From positions 3,413,501 to 3,477,500 of the forward strand of contig NZ_JUHB01000001.1 of NCBI RefSeq assembly GCF_000799565.1: a stretch of 64,000 bases of DNA. The letters run 5' to 3'. The notes below the pieces were generated by a model. That model made no database searches, was not told the DNA's origin, and was given only the letters and a program-made list of their open reading frames with translations. Source of the DNA: Cellulophaga sp. Hel_I_12 (lineage in GTDB: Bacteria > Bacteroidota > Bacteroidia > Flavobacteriales > Flavobacteriaceae). Below, in pieces: positions 1 through 8,540 of this stretch. The position numbers were made by a program, and so were the translations under genes. Positions within the stretch are counted from its first letter, which is position 1, and each line of letters starts with the position of its first letter.

Positions 1-347
1 ATAATATATTGTGGTTTTTTGTTAGATTGGGCTAGATAATATTTGAGTAAATGATGACTATAGGTAATGTTCGACTGTGTAAAGGCCAAATTATAAGATT
101 TCAAATTTAACTCATTGGTCATTAAATGTGCATCTAAGGAAGCTGCCGCCCTGGAAGATCCCAAAATAAGAATTTCTCCATCTTTTTTTTGAAAAAACGC
201 ATTATATTCATTGGCATAGTTGCCTTTATCTTTATGAAAATCAGTGACTACGAACTTAAAAGTCATAAAAACTAAAAAGAAAACAGAAAGATATCCTATG
301 GCTAGAACACTTACAAAGTAGCTAATTTTTCTAAGAAATTTTTTCAT
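1..347 (-). CDS. SGNH/DltD-like protein, partial (N-terminal 115 residues)
   Basis: This gene runs off the left edge, so only its N-terminus is visible. It begins with ATG at 347 and has a single hydrophobic segment near residues 8-30, as expected for an inner-membrane anchor facing the periplasm. Residues around 64-69 read ILGSSR, which looks like the GxSx block I of SGNH-type hydrolases or acyltransferases. It lies 91 bp downstream of an MBOAT acyltransferase on the same strand. Pairs of this kind (as in AlgI/AlgJ or DltB/DltD) move acyl groups onto surface polymers. The substrate cannot be told from the sequence, and the catalytic Asp-His block would lie outside the window. Confidence 0.65.
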   Translation of the reverse strand, partial: MKKFLRKISYFVSVLAIGYLSVFFLVFMTFKFVVTDFHKDKGNYANEYNAFFQKKDGEILILGSSRAAASLDAHLMTNELNLKSYNLAFTQSNITYSHHLLKYYLAQSNKKPQYI

Positions 348-438
348 GATCTTATAGTTTAATCTAGATGCCGTATTTTTAAAGTCAGACTAGATTTTTT
401 TGTTTCGAAACCAATACCTATTAAAAATAAGAGCCTCA

Positions 439-1866
439 TCAAAATTGAAAATATATAAATTCATTTTCGGTATTAAAAAATTTACTGTAGACGACTATAA
501 TCAATACAACATAAATTGAATACCTGAAATATAGATTTTTGGGTAAAATAAAACTTCTTTCATTTTTTCTCAAGAACCACTCACTTAAAAGTAATACCAC
601 AAGGTAAATAATACCATTTAAATTTACCTTAGCATCACTATATCTTGTAAACATCCCTAATACATATTCGTAGGCTATGGCAATGGTATCACTTCTAAAA
701 AAGACCCATGCCATAGTTACAAAAATAAAAGTGCTTGTCATTTGAAAGAGTTCTTTTATAGAAGGGAACCATGAATTTTCGGCGACAACCGAACTTAAGT
801 ATTTTCTATTCGAATTGAAAATGAAGGAGGGAATATAGAGCAAGGCGTGAATGCCCCCCCAAACGATAAACGTCCAATTGGCCCCGTGCCAAAAGCCGCT
901 TACTATAAAAATAATAAAAATGTTTCTTAAAGATACCCACTTACCAAATTTGGATCCCCCTAAGGGAATGTATAGGTAATCTCTAAACCACGTGGATAAA
1001 GAAATATGCCATCTTCTCCAAAATTCTGCAATATTTCTAGAAAAATAAGGAAACTTAAAGTTCGACATTAACTCAAAGCCAAATAATTTAGAAGTACCAA
1101 TAGCAATGTCGGAATACCCACTAAAATCACAATAGATTTGAAAGGCAAAATAAATAGCTCCCATCCATAAGGACGCACTCCCAAGGTGTTGATAGTTTCC
1201 AAAAATTTCATTGACCATTGGGGCTAAAGAATCTGCAATGACTACCTTTTTAAAGAGCCCCCAAAGAATCAATCGTAAGCCCTGAACGCCTTGCTCGTAG
1301 CTAAACTTTCTTTTGTTTATTATTTGAGGCAGTAAATTGGTCGCTCTTTCGATGGGGCCAGCAACTAATTGCGGGAAAAAGGACACAAATGAGGCGAAGG
1401 CAATGAGGTCTTTAGTGGGTTCTAAATTTTTTTTATAGACGTCAATCGTATACGACATGGTTTGAAACGTATAAAAGGATATACCAATAGGTAAAATAAT
1501 GTGTACCGTCCAATTATTTTCAGTCGCATAGCCTACAGCATGTAAAGCTTCCAACCATGACTCAATAAAGAAATTATAGTATTTAAAAAAGCCCAAGACC
1601 CCAAGGTTAAATAGCATGCTTATCCAGAGTAAAGCTTTTCTTTTTAGTAGCTCGTTAAACTTGCTCAGTTGTAAGCCGATAAGGTAGTCCACAAGAGTAG
1701 AGATGGCAATTAGCATTAAAAATCGGTAGTCCCACCAGCCATAAAACACATAAGAACTTACTAGGATAAGGAAGTTTTGCTGTTTTAATTTTTTATCGAA
1801 CACAAACCAATACAGCAAAAAGACCGTAGGAAGAAATAATAAAAAAGCTATAGAATTAAATAACAA
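439..1866 (-). CDS. MBOAT family O-acyltransferase (AlgI-like)
   Basis: This is a polytopic membrane O-acyltransferase of the AlgI branch. It is expected to pass acyl groups from the cytoplasm to a periplasmic partner, probably the SGNH-like protein downstream. The family signature is visible: a block with RRWHISL and RDYLYIPLGGS, then SGFWHGANW, whose His is the likely catalytic residue. Many hydrophobic helices span the roughly 475 residues, the usual length. The open frame extends to a TTG at 1887, but that codon lies inside a TAnnTTTG -7 box (1885-1892). The in-frame TTG at 1866 gives an N-terminus starting MLFNSIAFLLFLP, typical of the family, and is preferred. The acylated polymer is unknown. 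Confidence 0.88.
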   Translation of the reverse strand: MLFNSIAFLLFLPTVFLLYWFVFDKKLKQQNFLILVSSYVFYGWWDYRFLMLIAISTLVDYLIGLQLSKFNELLKRKALLWISMLFNLGVLGFFKYYNFFIESWLEALHAVGYATENNWTVHIILPIGISFYTFQTMSYTIDVYKKNLEPTKDLIAFASFVSFFPQLVAGPIERATNLLPQIINKRKFSYEQGVQGLRLILWGLFKKVVIADSLAPMVNEIFGNYQHLGSASLWMGAIYFAFQIYCDFSGYSDIAIGTSKLFGFELMSNFKFPYFSRNIAEFWRRWHISLSTWFRDYLYIPLGGSKFGKWVSLRNIFIIFIVSGFWHGANWTFIVWGGIHALLYIPSFIFNSNRKYLSSVVAENSWFPSIKELFQMTSTFIFVTMAWVFFRSDTIAIAYEYVLGMFTRYSDAKVNLNGIIYLVVLLLSEWFLRKNERSFILPKNLYFRYSIYVVLIIVVYSKFFNTENEFIYFQF

Positions 1867-1884
1867 GAGGTTTGATTTAGTGCG

Positions 1885-1892
1885 CAAACATA
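1885..1892 (-). promoter_or_regulatory. -7 promoter box for the MBOAT gene
   Basis: The minus strand reads TATGTTTG, an exact match to the Bacteroidota -7 consensus TAnnTTTG. It sits about 20 bp before the proposed TTG start at 1866. No good -33 TTG was found at the normal distance. The other roughly 260 bases between this box and the yqeY promoter show no gene I can recognise. Confidence 0.5.
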
Positions 1893-2158
1893 GCTAATAT
1901 AAATAACTTTTTAGCACCAATTTAAAGGTGGTGAAGAACACTAATAGGCGGGCATTGATGGTTTTAGGGTATAAATTTTACGAAAAGGATTTCTCCTTTT
2001 ACGAAAAAATGGAAATAATTAAGCTGTTTTAAAAGAAGATTATAATGCTAAATGTACACATCAGGATCAAAAATTAAGGGGAACAATAGCCTTATGGAAC
2101 ATCTAGGATATAAACACTTTTAAAGTTTTAAATAACCTATATCTTCGGGTTTATTTTT

Positions 2159-2166
2159 TATATTTG
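2159..2166 (+). promoter_or_regulatory. -7 promoter box for yqeY
   Basis: TATATTTG matches TAnnTTTG exactly and ends 21 bp before the ATG. This implies a short leader of about 15 nt. No TTG is seen at the -33 position. Confidence 0.55.
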
Positions 2167-2187
2167 CACTGCTGAAAAAACGAAATT

Positions 2188-2637
2188 ATGAGTTTGCAAG
2201 AAAAGGTAATGAACGAGATGAAAACAGCGATGAAGGCTAAAGATAAAGTAGCCTTAGAATCGTTAAGAGCCATCAAATCGGCCTTGTTATTAATACAAAC
2301 TGAAACCGGATCTGGAGCGGCAATTTCGGCAGAGACAGAAATTCAATTGGTTCAAAAACTGGTAAAGCAGCGTAAGGATAGTGCAGCAATATTCACGGCA
2401 CAAAATAGGGAAGATTTGGCGGCACCAGAATTAGCACAAATTGCTGTTATTGAGAAGTTTTTACCTGAACAATTATCAGAAGAAGAAGTAGAGAAGGTGA
2501 TTGTAAAAGCCATTGAAGATATGGGTGCACAGGGAATGAAAGATATGGGGAAGGTTATGGGTATAGTCTCCACTGAGTTGGCTGGTAAAGCAGATGGCAA
2601 AACCATTTCAAACTTAGTAAAAAAGAATTTAGTGTAA
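2188..2637 (+). CDS. GatB/YqeY domain-containing protein
   Basis: This is a 149-residue stand-alone YqeY protein. It is all-helical and resembles the tail domain of the GatB subunit of the tRNA-dependent amidotransferase. The characteristic features are the basic N-terminal helix with repeated K/A, the EKFLPEQLSEEE segment near residues 90-105, and a C-terminal end rich in GKADGK and NLVKK. The family is widespread in bacteria, but its exact role (amidation or tRNA handling) is not settled. It has its own -7 box and is followed at once by a tRNA gene on the same strand. Family assignment is secure; function is open. Confidence 0.9.
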   Translation: MSLQEKVMNEMKTAMKAKDKVALESLRAIKSALLLIQTETGSGAAISAETEIQLVQKLVKQRKDSAAIFTAQNREDLAAPELAQIAVIEKFLPEQLSEEEVEKVIVKAIEDMGAQGMKDMGKVMGIVSTELAGKADGKTISNLVKKNLV

Positions 2638-2671
2638 TACAAAAAATTTCCGTGGCTTGCGCTCGGAATAA

Positions 2672-2745
2672 GGCCTCGTAGTTCAACTGGATAGAATATC
2701 AGATTTCGGCTCTGATGGTTGGGGGTTCGAATCCCTTCGAGGTCA
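2672..2745 (+). tRNA. tRNA-Arg (anticodon TCG)
   Basis: A 74-nt cloverleaf folds by eye. The 7-bp acceptor stem pairs 2672-2678 with 2738-2744 (one G-U pair), with A2745 as discriminator. The anticodon stem TCAGA/TCTGA encloses the loop TTTCGGC, which reads anticodon TCG and so decodes CGA arginine codons. The T loop TTCGAAT is standard. CCA is not encoded. It sits about 34 bp after yqeY and is followed by a hairpin terminator. Confidence 0.95.
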
Positions 2746-2762
2746 CGAATAAATAGTGAAAT

Positions 2763-2797
2763 AAAAAAAAACGCCAAGTTTACTTGAGCGTTTTTTT
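2763..2797 (+). terminator. Rho-independent terminator after yqeY / tRNA-Arg
   Basis: AACGC pairs with GCGTT, and inside it CAAGT pairs with ACTTG around a single bulged A. Seven Ts follow. It ends the yqeY/tRNA-Arg transcript. An A-run on the 5' side would let it work weakly from the other strand too. Confidence 0.8.
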
Positions 2798-3185
2798 GTT
2801 TTTACTATTTTCAAAGCGGAGCTTTGAGGAATCAACGCAGTTCATCACTTTAAGGGCATTAACTGAAAACCCAAATAGGTGTTCATCCATGGGTTGATAT
2901 TTTCGTTCTTTTTTTTGGAAACTGTATAATTTTCGGTTTGATCACCACAGAGTTCGTACAATATAAGGGGACTCTGTGGGAGGTTTTTTGATCTAAATCA
3001 TTGGTTAAGGGTAAACCTTAGCCTAATGCCTAGGTTGTGGCCTAAAAGCAATGCCTAAAGAAAATAACTAGGTGTGTTTCGCTTAAGCATCGTTTACTTA
3101 GTGAACGATCCCCTTTGGCCTAGCTTCGTATTAAAAAAATGAGCTGAACGAATAGGCATGTTTCGGTAAAAAAGTGAATTTTTAG
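2798..3185. other. Intergenic region with two hairpins, no recognised gene
   Basis: About 390 bases without a convincing reading frame. Two structured spots are visible on the plus strand. At 2945-2979 a 9-bp stem CCACAGAGT/ACTCTGTGG has a 17-nt loop and is followed by six Ts at 2984-2989, like a weak terminator. At 3089-3109 ATCGTTTAC pairs with GTGAACGAT through one G-T pair. Neither belongs to a known gene. A small RNA or a decayed gene are both possible, but nothing here proves either. Confidence 0.35.
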
Positions 3186-3212
3186 TTGATGTTAAAAAAA
3201 AGTATAATTTTG
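3186..3212 (+). promoter_or_regulatory. Promoter of the penicillin-binding protein gene
   Basis: TTG at 3186-3188 and TAATTTTG at 3205-3212 are separated by 16 bases, close to the Bacteroidota -33/-7 arrangement. The -7 box lies about 50 bp before the ATG at 3262. Confidence 0.5.
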
Positions 3213-3261
3213 CGCAGCTTTCTAGTAGTAGAAAATTAAATTTTGGTAGTATCTTGTCACT

Positions 3262-5649
3262 ATGGAAAAACTCAAAAACTTAAGGGATCAACTGGCAGTA
3301 AAAGCTACAAAAGTTTTTAAGTTTATAAAAAAACATCCTTTTAAAAGCTTTTTTTACATCCTGAGTACAGGTGTAGTTTTTTTAATCTTTTTTGTTGTTT
3401 TGATTTATTTTGGGGCTTTTGGTAAGTTACCGACCAAGGAGTACTTAAAGCAGTTAAAAAATCCTATTACCTCTACCTTATATGCTTCCAATAACGAAGC
3501 TATTGGTTATTATTACTTACAAAATAGGTCCAATATAGACAGTACACAATTAACAGAAGGTATAAAAAATGCGCTCGTTGCAACAGAAGATAGTCGGTTT
3601 TATACCCATAAGGGTATTGATTACCGAAGCTATGGTCGTGTTTTTGTAAAATCTATTCTCATGGGTCAAAATGCAGGTGGTGGTAGTACGGTAACCCAGC
3701 AAGTGGCAAAAAATATATTCGGCAGACAAAAGCAATTTTTTTTATCAACCCCTATTAATAAAATTCGAGAGTTATTTATTGCTAGACGTTTAGAAAGTAT
3801 TTATTCAAAAGAAGATATACTGTTGTTATATTTTAATACGGTATCCTTCGGAGAAAATTTATACGGCCTAGAAAAAGCATCCTATCGTTTTTTTAATAAA
3901 GCTCCTGAAGAATTAACCCTCACAGAAAGTGCCACTTTAGTGGGCTTACTTAAAGCTCCTTCGTTTTACAACCCAAGAACAAATCCAGAGAGAGCTGTTT
4001 TGAGGCGAAATGTGGTATTGAGTCAAATGGAAAAGTACGGCTTTTTAACTTCAGAGGAAAAACAAGCTGCTATTTTACCTTTAAAATTAGATTATCAAGC
4101 GCCTCAAAAAACCTCTTCATTTTCTTCTTACTTTAAGGACTTAGTAGCCGAAGAATTTTCAAATTGGGCGGAAGACAACCCTGCTGAGGATGGGCATATT
4201 TATGATTTAGAAGCCGACGGACTAAGTATTTATACCACCTTAAACACATCGATTCAAAACTATGCAGAAACAGGCTTAAACCGTCAAATTGTAAGTTTAC
4301 AGAAGCTCATGGACCAATATTGGGATGCGGCAACCATTGAAGGTGGAAAAGATTCTTTACTTCAAAAATTAGTAGATCAAAACCTAGATGTCAAAAATCT
4401 TAAGCAGCAAGGAAAAACCAAAGAAGAAATCGGTGTTTTTGTGCAACAGAAAAAGAATAGAAAATTTTGGATCGTAGGCGAGGGCTATAAAAATCAGCTT
4501 CAATCTTTAGAAGATTCTATTGCAAAAAGTATCAACCGATTACACGCCAGTGTTTTGGTTTTGAGCGCTACATCGGGCAGAATTATGGGTTATGTGGGAG
4601 GTATAGATTATGGTTTTAGTCAGGTTGATAATATCAAAACGCCGCGGCAAGTAGGTTCTACTTTTAAGCCTATTACCTATTTAGCAGCCTTAGAGGCCGG
4701 TCAAGACCCCTGTAATTACTATGATAATCGTTTGCTCACCTATGCCAAGTATGAGGATTGGCAACCTCGAAATGCAGGCGGAGCTTATGGAGGTAGCTAT
4801 AGTATGCATGGCGCTTTAGCAAATTCTATAAATACTGTTTCTGTGGGCATACAGCTCAGAACGGGCATAGAAAGAGTACTGGCACAAGCCAAAAAAATGG
4901 GTATTGAAACAGAATTGCCGGCGGTACCATCGATTGTTTTAGGTACAGCGGATATTAGTTTACTTGAAATGGTCTCGGCGTATGCCAGCATTGCAAATGG
5001 GGGTAGTAAAATTAAACCCTATACTATTGAACGTATTTTAGACGATACAGGTACTGTGCTCTATGAAGCCAAACCAGCATATTATGGGCGTGTGGCGAGT
5101 AATCAGCATGTAAAGGAACTTCAAAAAATGATGGAGAGTGTGGTGAGTTCGGGTACTGCTTCACGTATGGCGGGCTATGCGATACCTTATAACTTAATAG
5201 GGAAAACGGGAACTACTCAAAACAATGGGGATGGGTGGTTTATTGGTGCATCACCAGAATTGGTTGTAGGTTCTTGGGTGGGTACTTTTGATAAAAGAGT
5301 GCAATTCTCAAGTACCCGAATGGGTTCTGGGGCAAATACAGCCTTACCTATTGTCGCCTCTATTTTTAAAAATTTAAGCTATTGGAAACGACCTATTTTA
5401 ACTAATTTTCAATATAGTTTTGATTATTTTCCCTGTCCACCTTTTTTAGAATTTAATGCTACAGAGGCTTACGAATTTGCAAAAGCAGATACCTTATACT
5501 TAAAAAACTTACGAATAAGAGATTCTTTAGAAATTTTATCAAAAATGCCAGTAGCTATCGATTCTATTCAGGGCATTGTGCCAGTAGACGTTAAAACAGA
5601 TTCTACCGCTATTGATAGTCTCAAAATAAACTTAAAACCAGCGCTGTAA
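3262..5649 (+). CDS. mrcA: Class A penicillin-binding protein 1A (transglycosylase/transpeptidase)
   Basis: This bifunctional enzyme builds and cross-links peptidoglycan at the inner membrane. One membrane anchor spans about residues 30-52. The glycosyltransferase 51 domain follows, with E109-D110-S and HKGID, then GGSTVTQQ. The transpeptidase domain carries all three penicillin-binding motifs: S466-T-F-K469, S522-I-N524 and K648-T-G650. At 795 residues it is within the normal range. The C-terminus ends in a short Ser/Asp-rich tail with no added domain. It is transcribed alone from its own promoter. Assignment is firm; the symbol follows the E. coli PBP1A name. Confidence 0.95.
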   Translation: MEKLKNLRDQLAVKATKVFKFIKKHPFKSFFYILSTGVVFLIFFVVLIYFGAFGKLPTKEYLKQLKNPITSTLYASNNEAIGYYYLQNRSNIDSTQLTEGIKNALVATEDSRFYTHKGIDYRSYGRVFVKSILMGQNAGGGSTVTQQVAKNIFGRQKQFFLSTPINKIRELFIARRLESIYSKEDILLLYFNTVSFGENLYGLEKASYRFFNKAPEELTLTESATLVGLLKAPSFYNPRTNPERAVLRRNVVLSQMEKYGFLTSEEKQAAILPLKLDYQAPQKTSSFSSYFKDLVAEEFSNWAEDNPAEDGHIYDLEADGLSIYTTLNTSIQNYAETGLNRQIVSLQKLMDQYWDAATIEGGKDSLLQKLVDQNLDVKNLKQQGKTKEEIGVFVQQKKNRKFWIVGEGYKNQLQSLEDSIAKSINRLHASVLVLSATSGRIMGYVGGIDYGFSQVDNIKTPRQVGSTFKPITYLAALEAGQDPCNYYDNRLLTYAKYEDWQPRNAGGAYGGSYSMHGALANSINTVSVGIQLRTGIERVLAQAKKMGIETELPAVPSIVLGTADISLLEMVSAYASIANGGSKIKPYTIERILDDTGTVLYEAKPAYYGRVASNQHVKELQKMMESVVSSGTASRMAGYAIPYNLIGKTGTTQNNGDGWFIGASPELVVGSWVGTFDKRVQFSSTRMGSGANTALPIVASIFKNLSYWKRPILTNFQYSFDYFPCPPFLEFNATEAYEFAKADTLYLKNLRIRDSLEILSKMPVAIDSIQGIVPVDVKTDSTAIDSLKINLKPAL

Positions 5650-5846
5650 AACCAATGCTAGGTTCAATTTTTGTGAAATATGACACTTGCCCTGTTATAT
5701 TTTAGCTATTTTTTTTAGCGTTTGGAATCCCTTTTAATGTCACAGGAATCTCCTTAGCTTTCAACGCCACTATAAGGCATCAAGAGCTTGTGTAGTATGC
5801 TATTGCGACCTGATTGGTTTAAAATTAGCGTATAGCTTGGAACTCA

Positions 5847-6815
5847 CTAATTTGATTTGGCTAAAATGGCATTCATGATCATTGGAGCGTGAATTCTGGA
5901 ATTTTCAATAAACCACTTGTGTGTTTCCATACCCCCACAAATGACGCCGGCTAAATAAAGATTTTCAATATTTGTTTCCATGGTATCAGGATTGTACGTA
6001 GGAAGTTTTTTGTCGTCAGGAGAAAGTGTAATACCCAGTTTTTTCAAAAATTCAAAATTGGGTTTATAGCCAATCAACGCTAGGACAAAATCGTTGGCAA
6101 TGGTAACTTTTTTACCTGCTGATGCTATGCTTATATTTTTTGGTGCTATTTCTGTTAGTGAGGCCTTGTAATATACCTTAATACTTCCTTCTTCTATACG
6201 GTTTATAATATCAGGGCGAACCCAATATTTAACACGTTGACCTACTTCTTCTCCGCGTATAATTAAAGTTACTTCAGCACCTTTTCTGTAGCATTCAAGT
6301 GCAGCATCAATAGCAGAATTACTAGCACCCACGACAGCTATTTTTTGTTGTGCATAAAAATGGGGGTCATGGTAGTAATGACTTACTTTTTCTAAATCCT
6401 CGCCAGGAATATTTAGTTGGTTTGGAATATCATAAAACCCGGTAGCGATCACAACATGCTTCGCAGTATAGGTACTCTTAGAAGTTTTGATAGAAAAGGT
6501 AGTGTCTATTTTTTTTATAGCTTCAACGGCTTCAAAAAGATGAATGTTTAATTTATTGCTGGTGACAATTCTGCGATAATATTCTAAAGCCTCGTTCCGT
6601 TTTGGTTTGGCTTCGTTACTGATAAACGGTATTTCATCAATTTCTAGTTTCTCAGAAGAAGAAAAAAATTGCATGTTAATAGGGTAGTGGTAAAGTGAAT
6701 TTACGATGGCCCCTTTCTCCACAATGAGATAGCTAAGTCCTTTTTTTTGAGCCTCTAATCCACAGGCAATGCCTATTGGGCCGCCCCCTACAATGACAAG
6801 ATCAAAATTATTCAT
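5847..6815 (-). CDS. ypdA: YpdA-family flavoprotein, putative bacillithiol disulfide reductase
   Basis: This is a 322-residue FAD/NAD(P)-binding oxidoreductase of the thioredoxin-reductase fold. An N-terminal GGGPIG motif binds FAD, and VVGASNSAIDA near residue 165 is the NADPH-binding Rossmann motif. It lacks the CxxC pair of thioredoxin reductase, as YpdA proteins do. YpdA in Firmicutes reduces bacillithiol disulfide, and the Bacteroidota homologue is assumed to do the same. Its ATG overlaps the stop of rpe by one base (TAATG), so the two are probably translationally coupled. Family is fairly sure; the substrate is inferred. Confidence 0.82.
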   Translation of the reverse strand: MNNFDLVIVGGGPIGIACGLEAQKKGLSYLIVEKGAIVNSLYHYPINMQFFSSSEKLEIDEIPFISNEAKPKRNEALEYYRRIVTSNKLNIHLFEAVEAIKKIDTTFSIKTSKSTYTAKHVVIATGFYDIPNQLNIPGEDLEKVSHYYHDPHFYAQQKIAVVGASNSAIDAALECYRKGAEVTLIIRGEEVGQRVKYWVRPDIINRIEEGSIKVYYKASLTEIAPKNISIASAGKKVTIANDFVLALIGYKPNFEFLKKLGITLSPDDKKLPTYNPDTMETNIENLYLAGVICGGMETHKWFIENSRIHAPMIMNAILAKSN

Positions 6816-7474
6816 TATTTTGTAATTTCCTTTAATTGTGAAATAGTCGCTGTTGGGTTTTTACTGTTAAAAACAAAACTACCGGCGACCAAAATATCAG
6901 CTCCAGCATCGACTAAGGCTTTTGCATTTTCAGAAGAAACACCACCATCAATTTCAATTAAAGTATTGGCGCCTTTTCTTAAAATGAGTGCTTTCAAAGC
7001 TTTTATTTTATCGTAGGTATTTTCTATAAACGATTGTCCGCCAAAACCCGGATTAACACTCATTAAACAAACCACATCAATAGCATTAATTGTGTCTTCT
7101 AATAAAGCAATATTGGTATGCGGATTAAGCGCAACCCCGGCTTTCATACCTTCTGCTTTTATCGCTTGTAATGTTCGGTGTAAGTGTGTACATGCTTCAT
7201 AATGAACACTCAAAACAGCCGCACCTAAATCTGCAAAAGTTTTGATATAACGATCAGGGTCCACAATCATTAAATGTACGTCTAAAGGCTTTGTAGCGTG
7301 TTTAGCAATAGCTTTTACGACAGGCATACCGTACGAGATATTAGGTACAAAAACACCATCCATGATGTCGATATGATGCCAATCAGCATCGCTAGTATTT
7401 ACCATCTCTACATCGCGTTGTAGGTTTCCGAAATCGGCAGCAAGTAAGGAAGGAGCAATTTTTGTTTGTTTCAT
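6815..7474 (-). CDS. rpe: Ribulose-phosphate 3-epimerase
   Basis: This enzyme interconverts ribulose-5-phosphate and xylulose-5-phosphate in the pentose phosphate pathway. The 219-residue TIM barrel has the family signatures IAPSLLAADFG at the N-terminus, HIDIMDGVFVPN around residue 35, DVHLMI, and MSVNPGFGGQ near residue 140. IEIDGGV and the phosphate-binding VAGSFVF follow at the C-terminus. Metal-binding His and Asp residues are in place. It is the first gene of a two-gene unit with ypdA and has a -7 box 28 bp upstream. Confidence 0.96.
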   Translation of the reverse strand: MKQTKIAPSLLAADFGNLQRDVEMVNTSDADWHHIDIMDGVFVPNISYGMPVVKAIAKHATKPLDVHLMIVDPDRYIKTFADLGAAVLSVHYEACTHLHRTLQAIKAEGMKAGVALNPHTNIALLEDTINAIDVVCLMSVNPGFGGQSFIENTYDKIKALKALILRKGANTLIEIDGGVSSENAKALVDAGADILVAGSFVFNSKNPTATISQLKEITK

Positions 7475-7501
7475 TTTTAAGAAGCACTTTTATGAGCGCT
7501 A

Positions 7502-7509
7502 CAAAAATA
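7502..7509 (-). promoter_or_regulatory. -7 promoter box for rpe-ypdA
   Basis: The minus strand reads TATTTTTG, an exact TAnnTTTG match, ending 27 bp before the rpe ATG. A -33 TTG is not evident. Confidence 0.5.
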
Positions 7510-7668
7510 CAAAATTAGATTTTAGGTGATACCATTTTTCGAGTATATGAAGGCTAATGCCACAGGCCATGCCAAGGGTGCTACTTGTAGCCTTAAGAAT
7601 AAAATACCAAGTAATAAACAGGAACTAGACTTCTGTAAGTTACAATATGGCTAGTTGAATCTTTTGTT

Positions 7669-8124
7669 TTATAGATGAAGCTGTCGCAATCCTTCATATA
7701 CAACGATAGCTACCGCATTCGATACATTTAAACTTCTAATATGTTCGCTGTACAGGGGTATTTTATATACTTTATCTTCGTTTTTTTGGATAATGTCTTT
7801 GGGTAAACCAACCGATTCTTTTCCGAATATTAAAAACATACCCTCTTCAAAGGGAATTTCCCAATGTGTTTTTTCACCATGACTCGAAAAATAAACCAAA
7901 TTCTTGTCCTGGTGTTGTACATAAAAATCTTCTATGCTTTCATAAATAGTAAGCGATAGGTATTGCCAATAATCTAAACCTGCACGTTTTACGCGTTTGT
8001 CGCTTAACTCAAAGCCAAAGGGCTTTACTAGATGTAGATGACAACCAGAAGCTAAACTTAGTCTGCCTATATTGCCGGTATTATTCGGTATTTCAGGTTC
8101 AAATAAAACAAGGTTTAATGCCAT
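7669..8124 (-). CDS. trmL: tRNA (cytidine(34)-2'-O)-methyltransferase TrmL
   Basis: This SPOUT-class enzyme 2'-O-methylates the wobble base of tRNA-Leu. At 151 residues it is the minimal SpoU-type size. The three SPOUT motifs are visible: NNTGNIGR near residue 15, LIFGKESVGLP near residue 96, and SLNVSNAVAIVVYE near residue 130, which form the trefoil-knot S-adenosylmethionine site. It lies 5 bp after the small VF530 gene on the same strand and is likely co-transcribed with it. The alternative, another SpoU specificity, is unlikely given the short length and the EPEIPNNTGN start. Confidence 0.93.
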   Translation of the reverse strand: MALNLVLFEPEIPNNTGNIGRLSLASGCHLHLVKPFGFELSDKRVKRAGLDYWQYLSLTIYESIEDFYVQHQDKNLVYFSSHGEKTHWEIPFEEGMFLIFGKESVGLPKDIIQKNEDKVYKIPLYSEHIRSLNVSNAVAIVVYEGLRQLHL

Positions 8125-8129
8125 TATTC

Positions 8130-8357
8130 TTAAATAGACTTTAAATATAAATGCTCAACTTTTTCACGGGCCCATGGAGTTTTTCTTAAAAAGTTTAAAC
8201 TTGATTTTATAGTTTGATTGCTTTTAAAACAATTGATATTTATTTGCAAAGACAACTCTTTCCAGCCGTATTTTTCTACTAAAAATTCGAGCATATCAGC
8301 AAGTTTTACACCGTGAAGTGGATTGTTGGGCTGTTCTTGTTTTGGGCTATCTTGCAT
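8130..8357 (-). CDS. VF530 family (DUF2132) small protein
   Basis: A 75-residue protein of the VF530 family, a small helical fold seen as a DNA-binding-like domain. The hallmark pattern is present: NPLHG near residue 12, [10 protein letters not shown] around residue 28, then [25 protein letters not shown] short polar N-terminal tail precedes the domain. It sits 5 bp upstream of trmL, so the two share a transcript. The biological role of the family is not known to me. Family assignment is confident. Confidence 0.85.
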   Translation of the reverse strand: MQDSPKQEQPNNPLHGVKLADMLEFLVEKYGWKELSLQININCFKSNQTIKSSLNFLRKTPWAREKVEHLYLKSI

Positions 8358-8396
8358 TTCTAGTTCGGTGTTTCTTTTAAAAGTTTTTTAAAAATT

Positions 8397-8423
8397 AAAA
8401 ACTCCGGTAATCAGCCGGAGTTT
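8397..8423 (-). terminator. Terminator downstream of rpoD
   Basis: AAACTCCGG (8399-8407) pairs with CCGGAGTTT (8415-8423) around a 7-nt loop. Read on the minus strand it is followed by a T-rich tract, so it ends rpoD transcripts and separates them from the VF530-trmL unit. Confidence 0.75.
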
Positions 8424-8540
8424 ATTCATCAATCAAAAAACGAACAGTCATGATAACTGTTGTTAATGTTCACAAATTACGATTATTTGGTTAATTTTCC
8501 AATAGTGAAAAAAAGAATAATTGAAATTCATGCTTGGTTA

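Noticed and set aside
2352..2777. A 141-codon minus-strand frame covering the tRNA
   Set aside because: It lies opposite yqeY and translates the complement of the tRNA-Arg gene, a common artefact. No independent coding evidence.
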